Source: a virus. From it: a stretch of DNA of 64,000 bases. The stretch covers positions 62,001-126,000 of IMG/VR virus record IMGVR_UViG_3300027782_000032. One strand, given 5' to 3'. Positions 47,387 through 54,536 of the stretch are shown here, in pieces. The notes beneath the pieces are model-generated. The model was not told the DNA's origin. It saw only the letters and a program-made list of their open reading frames with translations, and searched no databases. The position numbers and the translations under genes were made by a program. How positions within the stretch are numbered: the first letter of the stretch is position 1; every line of letters starts with the position of its first letter.

Positions 47387-47433
47387 GTCCTATAAAATAA
47401 TAGGACAGTAGGACGATAGGACAGTAGGACAAT
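47387..47433. repeat. Inverted repeat plus four tandem octamers
   Basis: GTCCTAT / ATAGGAC (47387-47406) overlaps four 8-bp units AGGACAGT, AGGACGAT, AGGACAGT, AGGACAAT (47402-47433). It lies just downstream of the cupin gene on its strand and next to a palindrome copy. Confidence 0.85.
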
Positions 47434-47448
47434 TACTGTTGATTAGGA

Positions 47449-47814
47449 TTAAGCCTTGATGCCGCCTATGTCTGTACGCACAATGTCGTGCTCAGATAGC
47501 TCAGACCAATAGATCTCCAAAGCTTCAGTCTCTTCTATAGCTTCGAACTTATGGTTCAAGCCAGGCGGTATCTTAATGCACTCGGTAGGTCTAAGAATGA
47601 TGGTGCTTTTTATAGTACCGTCTGGGTTGTAGCAGCTGACCATCAGCTTACCCGAGACTATATAGAATTGATTCCACTTGTGCTGGTGAAAGTGATTAGA
47701 GCAGTATCCACCTTTGAGAATATGTATGTGGCAGATTTGAAAGGAGTTGTCTAAATGAATGATATGGTTTCGGCCCCATAACTTCTCCTCTTGTCTTACA
47801 GCTAGAACATCCAT
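47449..47814 (-). CDS. Cupin, sugar-isomerase type
   Basis: 121 residues. Single cupin: GYCSNHFHQHKWNQFYIVSGKLMV near 36-59 (metal His cluster) and CIKIPPGLNHKFEAIEETEALEIYW near 85-109 (second His). Related in design to the cupin at 17031 but shorter. Begins WGRNHIIHL-type strand. In glycan clusters such cupins are isomerases or epimerases of nucleotide sugars. It is four bases from the GT4-like gene upstream, so it is read with the glycosyltransferases. Confidence 0.8.
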   Translation of the reverse strand: MDVLAVRQEEKLWGRNHIIHLDNSFQICHIHILKGGYCSNHFHQHKWNQFYIVSGKLMVSCYNPDGTIKSTIILRPTECIKIPPGLNHKFEAIEETEALEIYWSELSEHDIVRTDIGGIKA

Positions 47815-47817
47815 GAG

Positions 47818-48858
47818 TTAACCCTCTATGATCTTCTTCCAAGATGCATTGAATTTGTTACGCTTAATCTTACGTCCAATCTTAGTGTTCTTGTTAAGGT
47901 CTGCTAAGCCATGATTAATAATATCTGCAGCTAAATTAAAGAACCTATTCGCATCAGGCTTAGCAAACACTATACCATTGGTCGATCCGCCCTGATCACA
48001 TGGTACTAATATTCCGTTAGAGCCATCAACTATTATATTTGATATTGGAGGTATGTTATAAGCTATAACAGGAGTACCCATGTACAAAGACTCTATGCCA
48101 ACTAAACCAAACCCTTCAATCTCAGCAGGCCATATGACTAGATCGTGGTTTCCGTACAGCAGCAAGGAGCTTACACATGTGGTTGTGTCTATAATCGGAT
48201 TTATCTGATGGTTCTTTTTAAAGAAGTGCCTTAGTTCTCTAACCACCTCCCAAGACATACACCTAGGGCTGTACGATATAGACAGCTCAGCATGAGGGCA
48301 CAGCTTGTTTACACCAATGGCTACATCAAACAATGCATCCATGTCACATCTAAGGCCTTGGCTAGAGTGCAGAGGTATGAGTACCTTAGGCTTAGAAGTG
48401 TCTACTCCTCCAATGTCTTTCCTGGTAACAGGTATCAAACTGTCCCACTCAACAGTGGATACATTCTTAAGATCAAAGTCCTTCTTTAGAGTCTCTGCAT
48501 TACTAGGGCTTGGAGCTACAGTATGCGCACATAGCTTAAATGACTTCCTACTATAAGCTGGAAGGCAGTCCCAAGGGGCTAGAGCTATTGTTACTATGTT
48601 CTTACCGACCTTGTGTATTAGATCCTTGTCAGGTGGCACAGGCCATATGATGTGAGTAATACCTTTGAGCCACTGCTCGTAGCTCATGACGTCAGGCGTA
48701 ACTACAACCGAATCCCAATCACAGCCGTATGTGTGTCCTCGTTTGAGCTTACTAAACAAAGTAGTCTCATACCCTATAGAACGCAATGAATCAGACAAAC
48801 GCATTGCCGCATATACGGCATCGTGAGGCTTGTACTGAATATCGAATCCTATTCTCAT
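47818..48858 (-). CDS. GT-B glycosyltransferase, GT4-like
   Basis: 346 residues. N-terminal Rossmann domain (MRIGFDIQYKP), then the donor domain: VLIPLHSSQGLRCDMDALFDVA near 160, and WPAEIEGFGLVGIESLYMGTPVIAY near 245-270, the GT4 E-x7-E signature, followed by NGILVP. Typical of capsule or LPS transferases. Part of a run of glycosyltransferases to 53985. Confidence 0.85.
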   Translation of the reverse strand: MRIGFDIQYKPHDAVYAAMRLSDSLRSIGYETTLFSKLKRGHTYGCDWDSVVVTPDVMSYEQWLKGITHIIWPVPPDKDLIHKVGKNIVTIALAPWDCLPAYSRKSFKLCAHTVAPSPSNAETLKKDFDLKNVSTVEWDSLIPVTRKDIGGVDTSKPKVLIPLHSSQGLRCDMDALFDVAIGVNKLCPHAELSISYSPRCMSWEVVRELRHFFKKNHQINPIIDTTTCVSSLLLYGNHDLVIWPAEIEGFGLVGIESLYMGTPVIAYNIPPISNIIVDGSNGILVPCDQGGSTNGIVFAKPDANRFFNLAADIINHGLADLNKNTKIGRKIKRNKFNASWKKIIEG

Positions 48859-48868
48859 ACTGGGCCTA

Positions 48869-49495
48869 TCAATTATGCGTGAACAGGTAGCCTTCTACCT
48901 TGGCAGGTTTGAACTCTGGTAAATTTGAAAGGTTCTTTACAAAAAACCAGTCAGCAGCAAAGTCATCGCTGTCCCATTTAACCTTACTGCACAAGCAAGA
49001 GCTTGCTATCCAAGCGCCTCCGTCAATCAAACCTCTCTTTAAAGAAGTATTAACTGGAGACCACAACTTGTGACTATGTACCATGTTGCAGTAAACGAAG
49101 CTAGCCTTATCGGAGTAAGCTTTAGACAGCATCCATTCAAAGTATACAGGAACATACCAGCAGTCTGCATTCATAGTGCATAGCCAGTCGCATCCGTCAT
49201 TGACTGCCTTGTCTAATCCAGGCTGTCTCATGCTATGACCGTGCTTTCCAACCCTAGAAGAAGTACATGATAAGTCAAACCTTGCGTCTTCTCCTATTGC
49301 TAGCTTGCAGTTAGCTAAAGCCTTGGTGTCTAGCCAAGGACCATCGTGTGATATATAAGCTTTGAAGTTGTGATAGGTCTGAGCCTTTAACGCGTATATG
49401 AGGGAAGACAGTGAGTTGGCTTGATTGTACGTAACTAATGATATGCCTATCTTAGCGCTGGCTGGTATGTTTGACTTAGGCTTCCAGTACCTCAT
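48869..49495 (-). CDS. GT-A glycosyltransferase, family 2-like
   Basis: 208 residues. IGISLVTYNQANSLSSLIYALKAQ near 16 and FKAYISHDG near 44 are the GT2 start; DWLCTMNADCWY near 103-114 takes the place of the DxD motif as NAD-C. Shorter than usual GT2 proteins. Overlaps the next gene by 4 bp (ATGA). Confidence 0.75.
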   Translation of the reverse strand: MRYWKPKSNIPASAKIGISLVTYNQANSLSSLIYALKAQTYHNFKAYISHDGPWLDTKALANCKLAIGEDARFDLSCTSSRVGKHGHSMRQPGLDKAVNDGCDWLCTMNADCWYVPVYFEWMLSKAYSDKASFVYCNMVHSHKLWSPVNTSLKRGLIDGGAWIASSCLCSKVKWDSDDFAADWFFVKNLSNLPEFKPAKVEGYLFTHN

Positions 49496-50241
49496 GAGTC
49501 TCTCCTCAAATGTCCTTTTCCTGCTCCTTTACCACTAGGCTTTCTAGTAACGCCACGGTAATGAAACACGAAGCTTGAGCAAGCTACTGCACTTGTTATA
49601 CCTAGCTTCTTCCACCTTCCCATTAACTCGTCTTCATTACGAGTCATCTTGTACTTTGGATTGAAGAACAAGCCTGGGCTCATAGCTCCCATCAGCCAAG
49701 TGGTTGCTTTAGCAGCTATGCAGAAACCGTTTAGAGGTGAACTTACAGTTTTGCCTGAATGAAGACGAAGCAACTCAGACGACACCTTTGATATGTAGAC
49801 GTCTGAGTCGCTAACTTTAAACTCTGGGTAGTACTTAATGACGTTTTGGCTAGCTCTGTGGCCCGGCGCATTCGTCGTCGGACCCACTACGCCTGCGCCG
49901 CCTTCTAGAGCCTCTTCGATTCCCAGCATCCAGTTCGGTGGAAACTTCAGGTCTGAGTTCCCCGCTACTATTATCTTGGGGTTTTGGGTCAACGCTAGCT
50001 GTATTCCCTTGTTCCACGACCTTGTCAGGTTCTTGTCGTTCTTCTCGAACCTGTACAGGAGCAGCCGGTGCTTCGGATACTTCTCCCATATGGCAGGATT
50101 CCACAACGGGCTCCCGTCGTCCACAAGTACCGCCAAGCTGTTCGCAGAGCTCGCCAGCAGGCTTTCCACAGCTATCTTCGCATAATCGAACTGATTGTAC
50201 GTCGGTATTACAACAGCCACCAGAGGCTGGAAACGTCTCAA
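49492..50241 (-). CDS. GT-A glycosyltransferase, family 2
   Basis: 249 residues. VAVVIPTYNQFDYAKIAVESLL near 8, LAVLVDDGSPLW near 35, WNKGIQLALTQNPKIIVAGNSDLKFPPNWM near 76 (NSD for DxD), and LNGFCIAAKATTW near 172. Its first 130 codons overlap the end of the gene at 49850-51763 in another frame on the same strand. In that stretch GC content is visibly higher than in the rest, as expected if both frames are under constraint. Confidence 0.83.
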   Translation of the reverse strand: MRRFQPLVAVVIPTYNQFDYAKIAVESLLASSANSLAVLVDDGSPLWNPAIWEKYPKHRLLLYRFEKNDKNLTRSWNKGIQLALTQNPKIIVAGNSDLKFPPNWMLGIEEALEGGAGVVGPTTNAPGHRASQNVIKYYPEFKVSDSDVYISKVSSELLRLHSGKTVSSPLNGFCIAAKATTWLMGAMSPGLFFNPKYKMTRNEDELMGRWKKLGITSAVACSSFVFHYRGVTRKPSGKGAGKGHLRRDS

Positions 50242-51763
50242 CAGCTACTGGGCTGGCCTCCTCCTCTTTAGCTGACTTAGTTTCAATAGCTTCATCAATT
50301 GAAGGCACATTGTCGATGAAAGTGTCGATTGGATTAAACTCTTGAGGCTCAGGATCAGGTAGTGGAGACGCCTCCAATAGGAGCAGCTCTTTAAGTCCTT
50401 CAAGCTTTGTTGGAGTCAGCTGGTAATCACAAGATGCTAGAATGCACCTTACGTGCCCTCCTTCAACTTCGTCAGAAGGTAAAACTTCTTCTAAAGTAAC
50501 TCCGTAGTTGTCCTTTAGGATACTGTAAGACTTGCTAAGGAAAGCTGAACCTATTGAGTAGTTAGATTGAATGCAGTTGTTTATTACTATCTTAGTTCCT
50601 GGCACGCACAGCCTAAGTATGTGTGCAAAATCAGACGCTATAGTCTCTGGTGACCTGCCGCCATCAATGCTTACTATGGTAACGTTAGGCATGTCAGCGG
50701 TTGCGGTTGGTAGGGTTTCTCTAGTATCACCTTTGATAAGCTGAACTAAGCTAGCACCTGCAGCTGTAATCTTCTGTCTAGCTAAATCCCTGCTTGCTGG
50801 ATCATGCTGGCCCTTTAGGTGCTCCCTTTCTTTAATCTGTTCCGTAGCTTTTTCAAACATGTCAAAACCGTAGAACTCAATGTTAGTCCTACCAAGCCTC
50901 TTAGCTAAAGCTACTAAGGTAGCTGACCTGTCTGCGTTATGTACGCCAATATCGAGTATGCGGTAAGGCTTATTCTTCTTACTTTCGTTAATAGTGGAAT
51001 TAACTGCTAAAGTAAGGTGATCGTATCTGCTCATCTCTGACTCCTTGTTAAAAGGTAACTCTATTCCAGACCTATAATACTTAGATATGTCTTTAGGCTT
51101 TGGAAGCTTAGACAAACCAAGCTCTTTTCTAAACTGTGCATAATCCTCTTGATGCACGTCTCCGCCACATCCCAACAATGGATATAGCGACAATACAGCT
51201 ACGCCTGCCTTCTCTCTAGCTAGCCTCCTAGCTTTATAAGTCCATAGTCTATACTCTCTATAGACTTCTGAAGCAGATAAACCATGAAACTGAATATGCT
51301 GGTCATGCCCGTGATGGTCACCAGCTATATCGCCTAGGTCTACTCCGACTAGAATAACAGATCTAGCACCCATGCGACAGGCTAAATCAATAGCTGTTAG
51401 CTGTATTCCTTTTCCAAGGAACAAAGTATCAGACTTACCACCTATGAACTCCTTCCATTCATAAGAGGTATAAAACACATATATTGACGGGTCATTAAGC
51501 CGTAAAAACGTTGGAGCTTTATGCTTCACTAGCCACTTAGTTGGCTTTACCTTTTTAGCTTTAACAAGCTCTCTATATTCAACCTCAAGCTCTGGATGCA
51601 CAGTTATGCTGTACATAGGTTCAATAAGCTTATAGGCTTGATTAAGACCTATCGTTACTCTTCCTTTAAAGAAATTCTTTGGAAACAACCTAGCTGTAGG
51701 CCCTGTTCCAACCACATATATGTCTGCACCAACGTGCTTCTTAATTAAAGTATTTATTCTCAT
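49850..51763 (-). CDS. DUF115-like plus methyltransferase fusion with disordered tail
   Basis: 637 residues. Residues 1-215 look like a DUF115/MAF-type glycan protein: IYVVGTGPTARLFP near 15, IGLNQAYKLIEPMYSITVHPE near 37, and ARSVILVGVDLGDIAGDHHGHDQ near 133. Residues about 245-430 are a Rossmann methyltransferase-like domain (YRILDIGVHNADRSATLVALA near 263; VTIVSIDGGRSPET near 350). The last 180 residues are disordered and Pro/Glu/Ser-rich with six Cys, then RRGSRRRRRRSG and an acidic end. The last 392 bp overlap the GT2 gene. A palindrome variant is read as LEASP. Confidence 0.75.
   Translation of the reverse strand: MRINTLIKKHVGADIYVVGTGPTARLFPKNFFKGRVTIGLNQAYKLIEPMYSITVHPELEVEYRELVKAKKVKPTKWLVKHKAPTFLRLNDPSIYVFYTSYEWKEFIGGKSDTLFLGKGIQLTAIDLACRMGARSVILVGVDLGDIAGDHHGHDQHIQFHGLSASEVYREYRLWTYKARRLAREKAGVAVLSLYPLLGCGGDVHQEDYAQFRKELGLSKLPKPKDISKYYRSGIELPFNKESEMSRYDHLTLAVNSTINESKKNKPYRILDIGVHNADRSATLVALAKRLGRTNIEFYGFDMFEKATEQIKEREHLKGQHDPASRDLARQKITAAGASLVQLIKGDTRETLPTATADMPNVTIVSIDGGRSPETIASDFAHILRLCVPGTKIVINNCIQSNYSIGSAFLSKSYSILKDNYGVTLEEVLPSDEVEGGHVRCILASCDYQLTPTKLEGLKELLLLEASPLPDPEPQEFNPIDTFIDNVPSIDEAIETKSAKEEEASPVAVETFPASGGCCNTDVQSVRLCEDSCGKPAGELCEQLGGTCGRREPVVESCHMGEVSEAPAAPVQVREERQEPDKVVEQGNTASVDPKPQDNSSGELRPEVSTELDAGNRRGSRRRRRRSGSDDECAGPQS
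50362..50377. repeat. Dispersed palindrome, copy 11 (one mismatch)
   Basis: GTGGAGACGCCTCCAA: one change, T to C, in the core. In 49850-51763, read as LEASP. Confidence 0.75.
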
Positions 51764-51772
51764 TGATCACCG

Positions 51773-52537
51773 TTAGTCAATAAAGCTTTTTAGATACTTC
51801 TCATAGTATGGATGTAAGCCCTGTTTTGGTCTACTGTCTATTCTAGGAGCTGACCACAGCCTAAGCGCATGTATGAAGTCTCCCCTAAGCACGTCCTTAC
51901 TAGCTATAGCCTTAGCTAGTTCAGACTCCCACATTGCAGCTAAAGAGTGGTCTGGCTTATACCAAGGCTGCTCAGGCTCTTTTGTGTAATGAATAAGTCT
52001 AGTAGTTGACTCTTCATAAGTATTAAGATGGTTCCAATAGTTAGGGATGCTCATTGGCATCTCTTTCATAAAAGTAAGATGCATAAAGTTAGGGTAAGAG
52101 TACCCGTTCTTTAACATATTCCAAAGTTCCTCTGGAATCCAACCACAGGTTTCGCAGTTTATAACCATTACAGATGTGTTAGGCCAAGGGTTCTTAGGGC
52201 TAAACTTGTCAACTTGATAAGTACACGCTACCGACTGAGCACCGGTCATAAGCTTTGAATAGTTCCATAACTCAGCAATATCGCCCAGCACCAGCTGATC
52301 TGCGTCAAGGTATATGGCATGTCCTTCAAATCCGCACGCTGCTGGAATCATAAACCTTCTTAGGCTAAACCCAGTCCCTTGGTGCAAGCCTCTTGGAACT
52401 TGCCAAGAAGGTCCAACCATGGCAGTAATCTCTACAGGCATAGAGCAATGCCTTCGTATAGAATGACCGAGCACGTCAAGCGGTACCTTGGTCTTCTCTT
52501 CAGTGCCTACAAATATACGTATCGTTTCTTCTGTCAT
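51773..52537 (-). CDS. GT8-like glycosyltransferase
   Basis: 254 residues. IRIFVGTEEKTKVPLDVLGHSI at the start, FSLRRFMIPAACGFEGHAIYLDADQLVLGDIAELW near 57-91 with the DAD metal motif, NTSVMVINCETC near 120, and HYTKEPEQPWY near 183: these four blocks match the GT8 (glycogenin/LgtC-like) fold. AAGGAAC precedes the ATG. Neighbouring genes are other glycosyltransferases. Confidence 0.82.
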   Translation of the reverse strand: MTEETIRIFVGTEEKTKVPLDVLGHSIRRHCSMPVEITAMVGPSWQVPRGLHQGTGFSLRRFMIPAACGFEGHAIYLDADQLVLGDIAELWNYSKLMTGAQSVACTYQVDKFSPKNPWPNTSVMVINCETCGWIPEELWNMLKNGYSYPNFMHLTFMKEMPMSIPNYWNHLNTYEESTTRLIHYTKEPEQPWYKPDHSLAAMWESELAKAIASKDVLRGDFIHALRLWSAPRIDSRPKQGLHPYYEKYLKSFID

Positions 52538-52576
52538 AGCTTGTTCCTTAGTCCAGCAAAGTTAACTTAGCGAGCT

Positions 52577-52612
52577 CCTTAGTTAACGCAAACGCGTTTC
52601 CGTGAACTAAGG
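52577..52612. repeat. Inverted repeat over a stop codon
   Basis: CCTTAGTT / AACTAAGG, 8 bp, with CGT/ACG continuing the stem and a 9-12-base loop. It covers the TAG stop of 52607-53221. No U-tract follows. Confidence 0.75.
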
Positions 52613-53221
52613 AACTTTGAATAAAGGTTTTACACTAACTCCAAAGGTTTTGGAAGCCAACTTAAACTCATTGTACTGTCCTTTAAATGAAGTCCTTCCG
52701 TTGGCAAGCCTAGACTCCTCATTAAATGCCTTAGAGTATTCAGTACCCTCGTCTACTCCAAGCGTAAATATTTCTTTTACTCCTGAGCTGGCTAACAGGT
52801 TTACAGCGGCGACAGCGCTAAACAGCTTTACCCTAACCACTGGACCTGACTGTATCATAAGCTTGCTAGATCTAGAGCTGTTGTACCACAACACCGGAAC
52901 ATTTACGCTCAAACTCTTATCAGAGAACAAGTTTAGAGCTGTTTTACCACAAGGCACAAAGTTAACGTGAGGCTCCCAAGGTGTTACAATATGTTGGCAA
53001 AGGTTATCGCTTACCGACGTTTTGATTACGTCAAAATCAATAACATGACCTAGCAGGCATGGTATCTTAAACATGACATGGTTTAAACCAACCACGTGGT
53101 AAGAGTCTAAATCTATATCTGCAACCCTATCAAATGATGGGCCTTTGCCTACTATCAACCAAGGCTTGTAAAACAGATTAGACTTAAACCAATCAAAGAA
53201 ACTGATTAGGTTTAAGGTCAC
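52607..53221 (-). CDS. DUF115-like glycan-associated protein
   Basis: 204 residues. WLIVGKGPSFDRVADIDLDSYHVVGLNHV near 20-48 and NLLASSGVKEIFTLGVDEGTEYS near 145-167 are the same two blocks as in the N-terminus of 49850-51763, so these proteins are homologous and belong to the DUF115-type family found with phage and bacterial glycosyltransferases. GTG start overlaps the stop of the upstream gene. Confidence 0.75.
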   Translation of the reverse strand: MTLNLISFFDWFKSNLFYKPWLIVGKGPSFDRVADIDLDSYHVVGLNHVMFKIPCLLGHVIDFDVIKTSVSDNLCQHIVTPWEPHVNFVPCGKTALNLFSDKSLSVNVPVLWYNSSRSSKLMIQSGPVVRVKLFSAVAAVNLLASSGVKEIFTLGVDEGTEYSKAFNEESRLANGRTSFKGQYNEFKLASKTFGVSVKPLFKVP

Positions 53222-53985
53222 AGATTGTTACCATTAACTAAAACATCTAAATAGGTACCAGGGCTCTCTACAAGCTTCTTAAGCATCTTGGCTTCTGAAG
53301 CCTCATGGTCTTCTATACGAATGTAATGATCGCACATACCTGATACTGCTAGTCTTGTTAACTTAGGAAACCTGCTACCTGCTCCGTGGTGGTAAAACAT
53401 ATGGCCGTATACAGCACCCAGCAGCGGGTGGTAGTTAACCTTGTTTGTCCTTATCAAAGGTACAATCTTATTCATGAAAGGAACTAGTCCTGTACCAACG
53501 TCGCTTACTTCCTTACCAAGCATATTAAACGTAGACTTTGGATCGAAGCTTGCATCAGAATCAAAGAACTCTTTACTAGCAAAGAAAACGCAAGGGTGAG
53601 GAAACACGTCAAAGTTCTCAAACCTTACTACTGCAGCAGCTATCCTATTCTTCATCTCTAGCATTCTCTTGCATATAGGGAACCAGTCAGCCCTAAATGG
53701 AAAGGCATCGCTGTCTAGTAACAGCAGCCACTTATAGTCGCTCTCTTTAAACGCTTTTACTATTGGCTTGAGGCCGTCAGCATGTCCCTTGTTATTTTTA
53801 AATGAAGCTATTACTTTGTAACCCTTTTCAACCCATGGCTCTTCCATGGCAGCGTTTAGCACTACGTGCTTATCCATCTTAACGCCTATAGACCTGTTTA
53901 AAAAGAATGACTGTAGGTTTGACCAAGCTTCGTTCCTGTTAGAAGTAGAGGCAACGGTCGCCATCATAACGCTATCTTCGTTCAT
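53218..53985 (-). CDS. GT-A glycosyltransferase-like protein
   Basis: 255 residues. KWLLLLDSDAFPFRADWFPICKRML near 89-113 has the DSD metal motif and matches domain 2 of the protein at 36715-37887 (DSDAYPIRADW). N-terminal MATVASTSNRNEAWSNLQS and C-terminal YGHMFYHHGAGSRF near 190 fit the fold. AAGG lies ahead of the ATG. Confidence 0.75.
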   Translation of the reverse strand: MNEDSVMMATVASTSNRNEAWSNLQSFFLNRSIGVKMDKHVVLNAAMEEPWVEKGYKVIASFKNNKGHADGLKPIVKAFKESDYKWLLLLDSDAFPFRADWFPICKRMLEMKNRIAAAVVRFENFDVFPHPCVFFASKEFFDSDASFDPKSTFNMLGKEVSDVGTGLVPFMNKIVPLIRTNKVNYHPLLGAVYGHMFYHHGAGSRFPKLTRLAVSGMCDHYIRIEDHEASEAKMLKKLVESPGTYLDVLVNGNNL

Positions 53986-54008
53986 GCTATACCTTTCTTT
54001 TTAAAAGT

Positions 54009-54536
54009 TTAATCTACATCTACTAAGCTATCAGACATTGCTAACTTAGGTGCATCGCTAGTTCTTACTCCGTCTATATATACAGCACACCAAAAGTTAT
54101 AGCCATCCTTACTACAAGACCTACCCATTCCAAATTGAGTATAGTCGCCTAGAATGATGGGTCTATGAGTTAAAGAGTTGAACCAAGTCTTCATAACTGC
54201 TGATGGGTCATCAGTCATGGAGAATGATATGCACTCTCCTATGTTGGAAGGCTCTTCTCCAACTATAGTTAGCCTCTGAGAAGGCCCAAAGAAGCTAAAG
54301 CCTAAATGAGAAACAGATTGTGTATTAGCCATCCACACAGCATGAGCCTGAGCGACTGTGCAGCAGCTCTCACTAATGACTAACGGAGCTAGGTCGTACA
54401 CGCTCCTAGTCTTGTTGTGTAGGTCCAACATTGTATTGCACTCTTTGCTAGTTGGCATGTCTGCATCCCTGCCTTGCTTGCGCCTCGATGATACATCGAA
54501 GAGCATGCTTAAGAAGCTACTGATCACATTCATCAC
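54009..54536 (-). CDS. CAP-domain (SCP/PR1) protein
   Basis: 175 residues. CAP-superfamily motifs: MLDLHNKTRSVYDLAPL near 37, AQAHAVWMANTQSVSHLGFS near 63-82 with the first His, NIGECISFS near 99, WFNSLTHRPIILGDYTQFGMG near 117-137 with the second His and GYNFWCAVY near 144. A hydrophobic N-terminus may be a weak signal sequence. Extracellular CAP proteins bind lipids or cleave peptides; a phage role is not known. Start overlaps the portal stop. Confidence 0.8.
   Translation of the reverse strand: MMNVISSFLSMLFDVSSRRKQGRDADMPTSKECNTMLDLHNKTRSVYDLAPLVISESCCTVAQAHAVWMANTQSVSHLGFSFFGPSQRLTIVGEEPSNIGECISFSMTDDPSAVMKTWFNSLTHRPIILGDYTQFGMGRSCSKDGYNFWCAVYIDGVRTSDAPKLAMSDSLVDVD

Noticed and set aside
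47402-47433. Octamer repeats as a CRISPR array
   Set aside because: Units are 8 bp and contiguous without spacers, and no cas-like gene is present.
49796-49805. Further palindrome copy (AGACGTCT)
   Set aside because: Only the inner 8 bases match and flanks do not; similar short matches at 51165 and 56512 were also left out.
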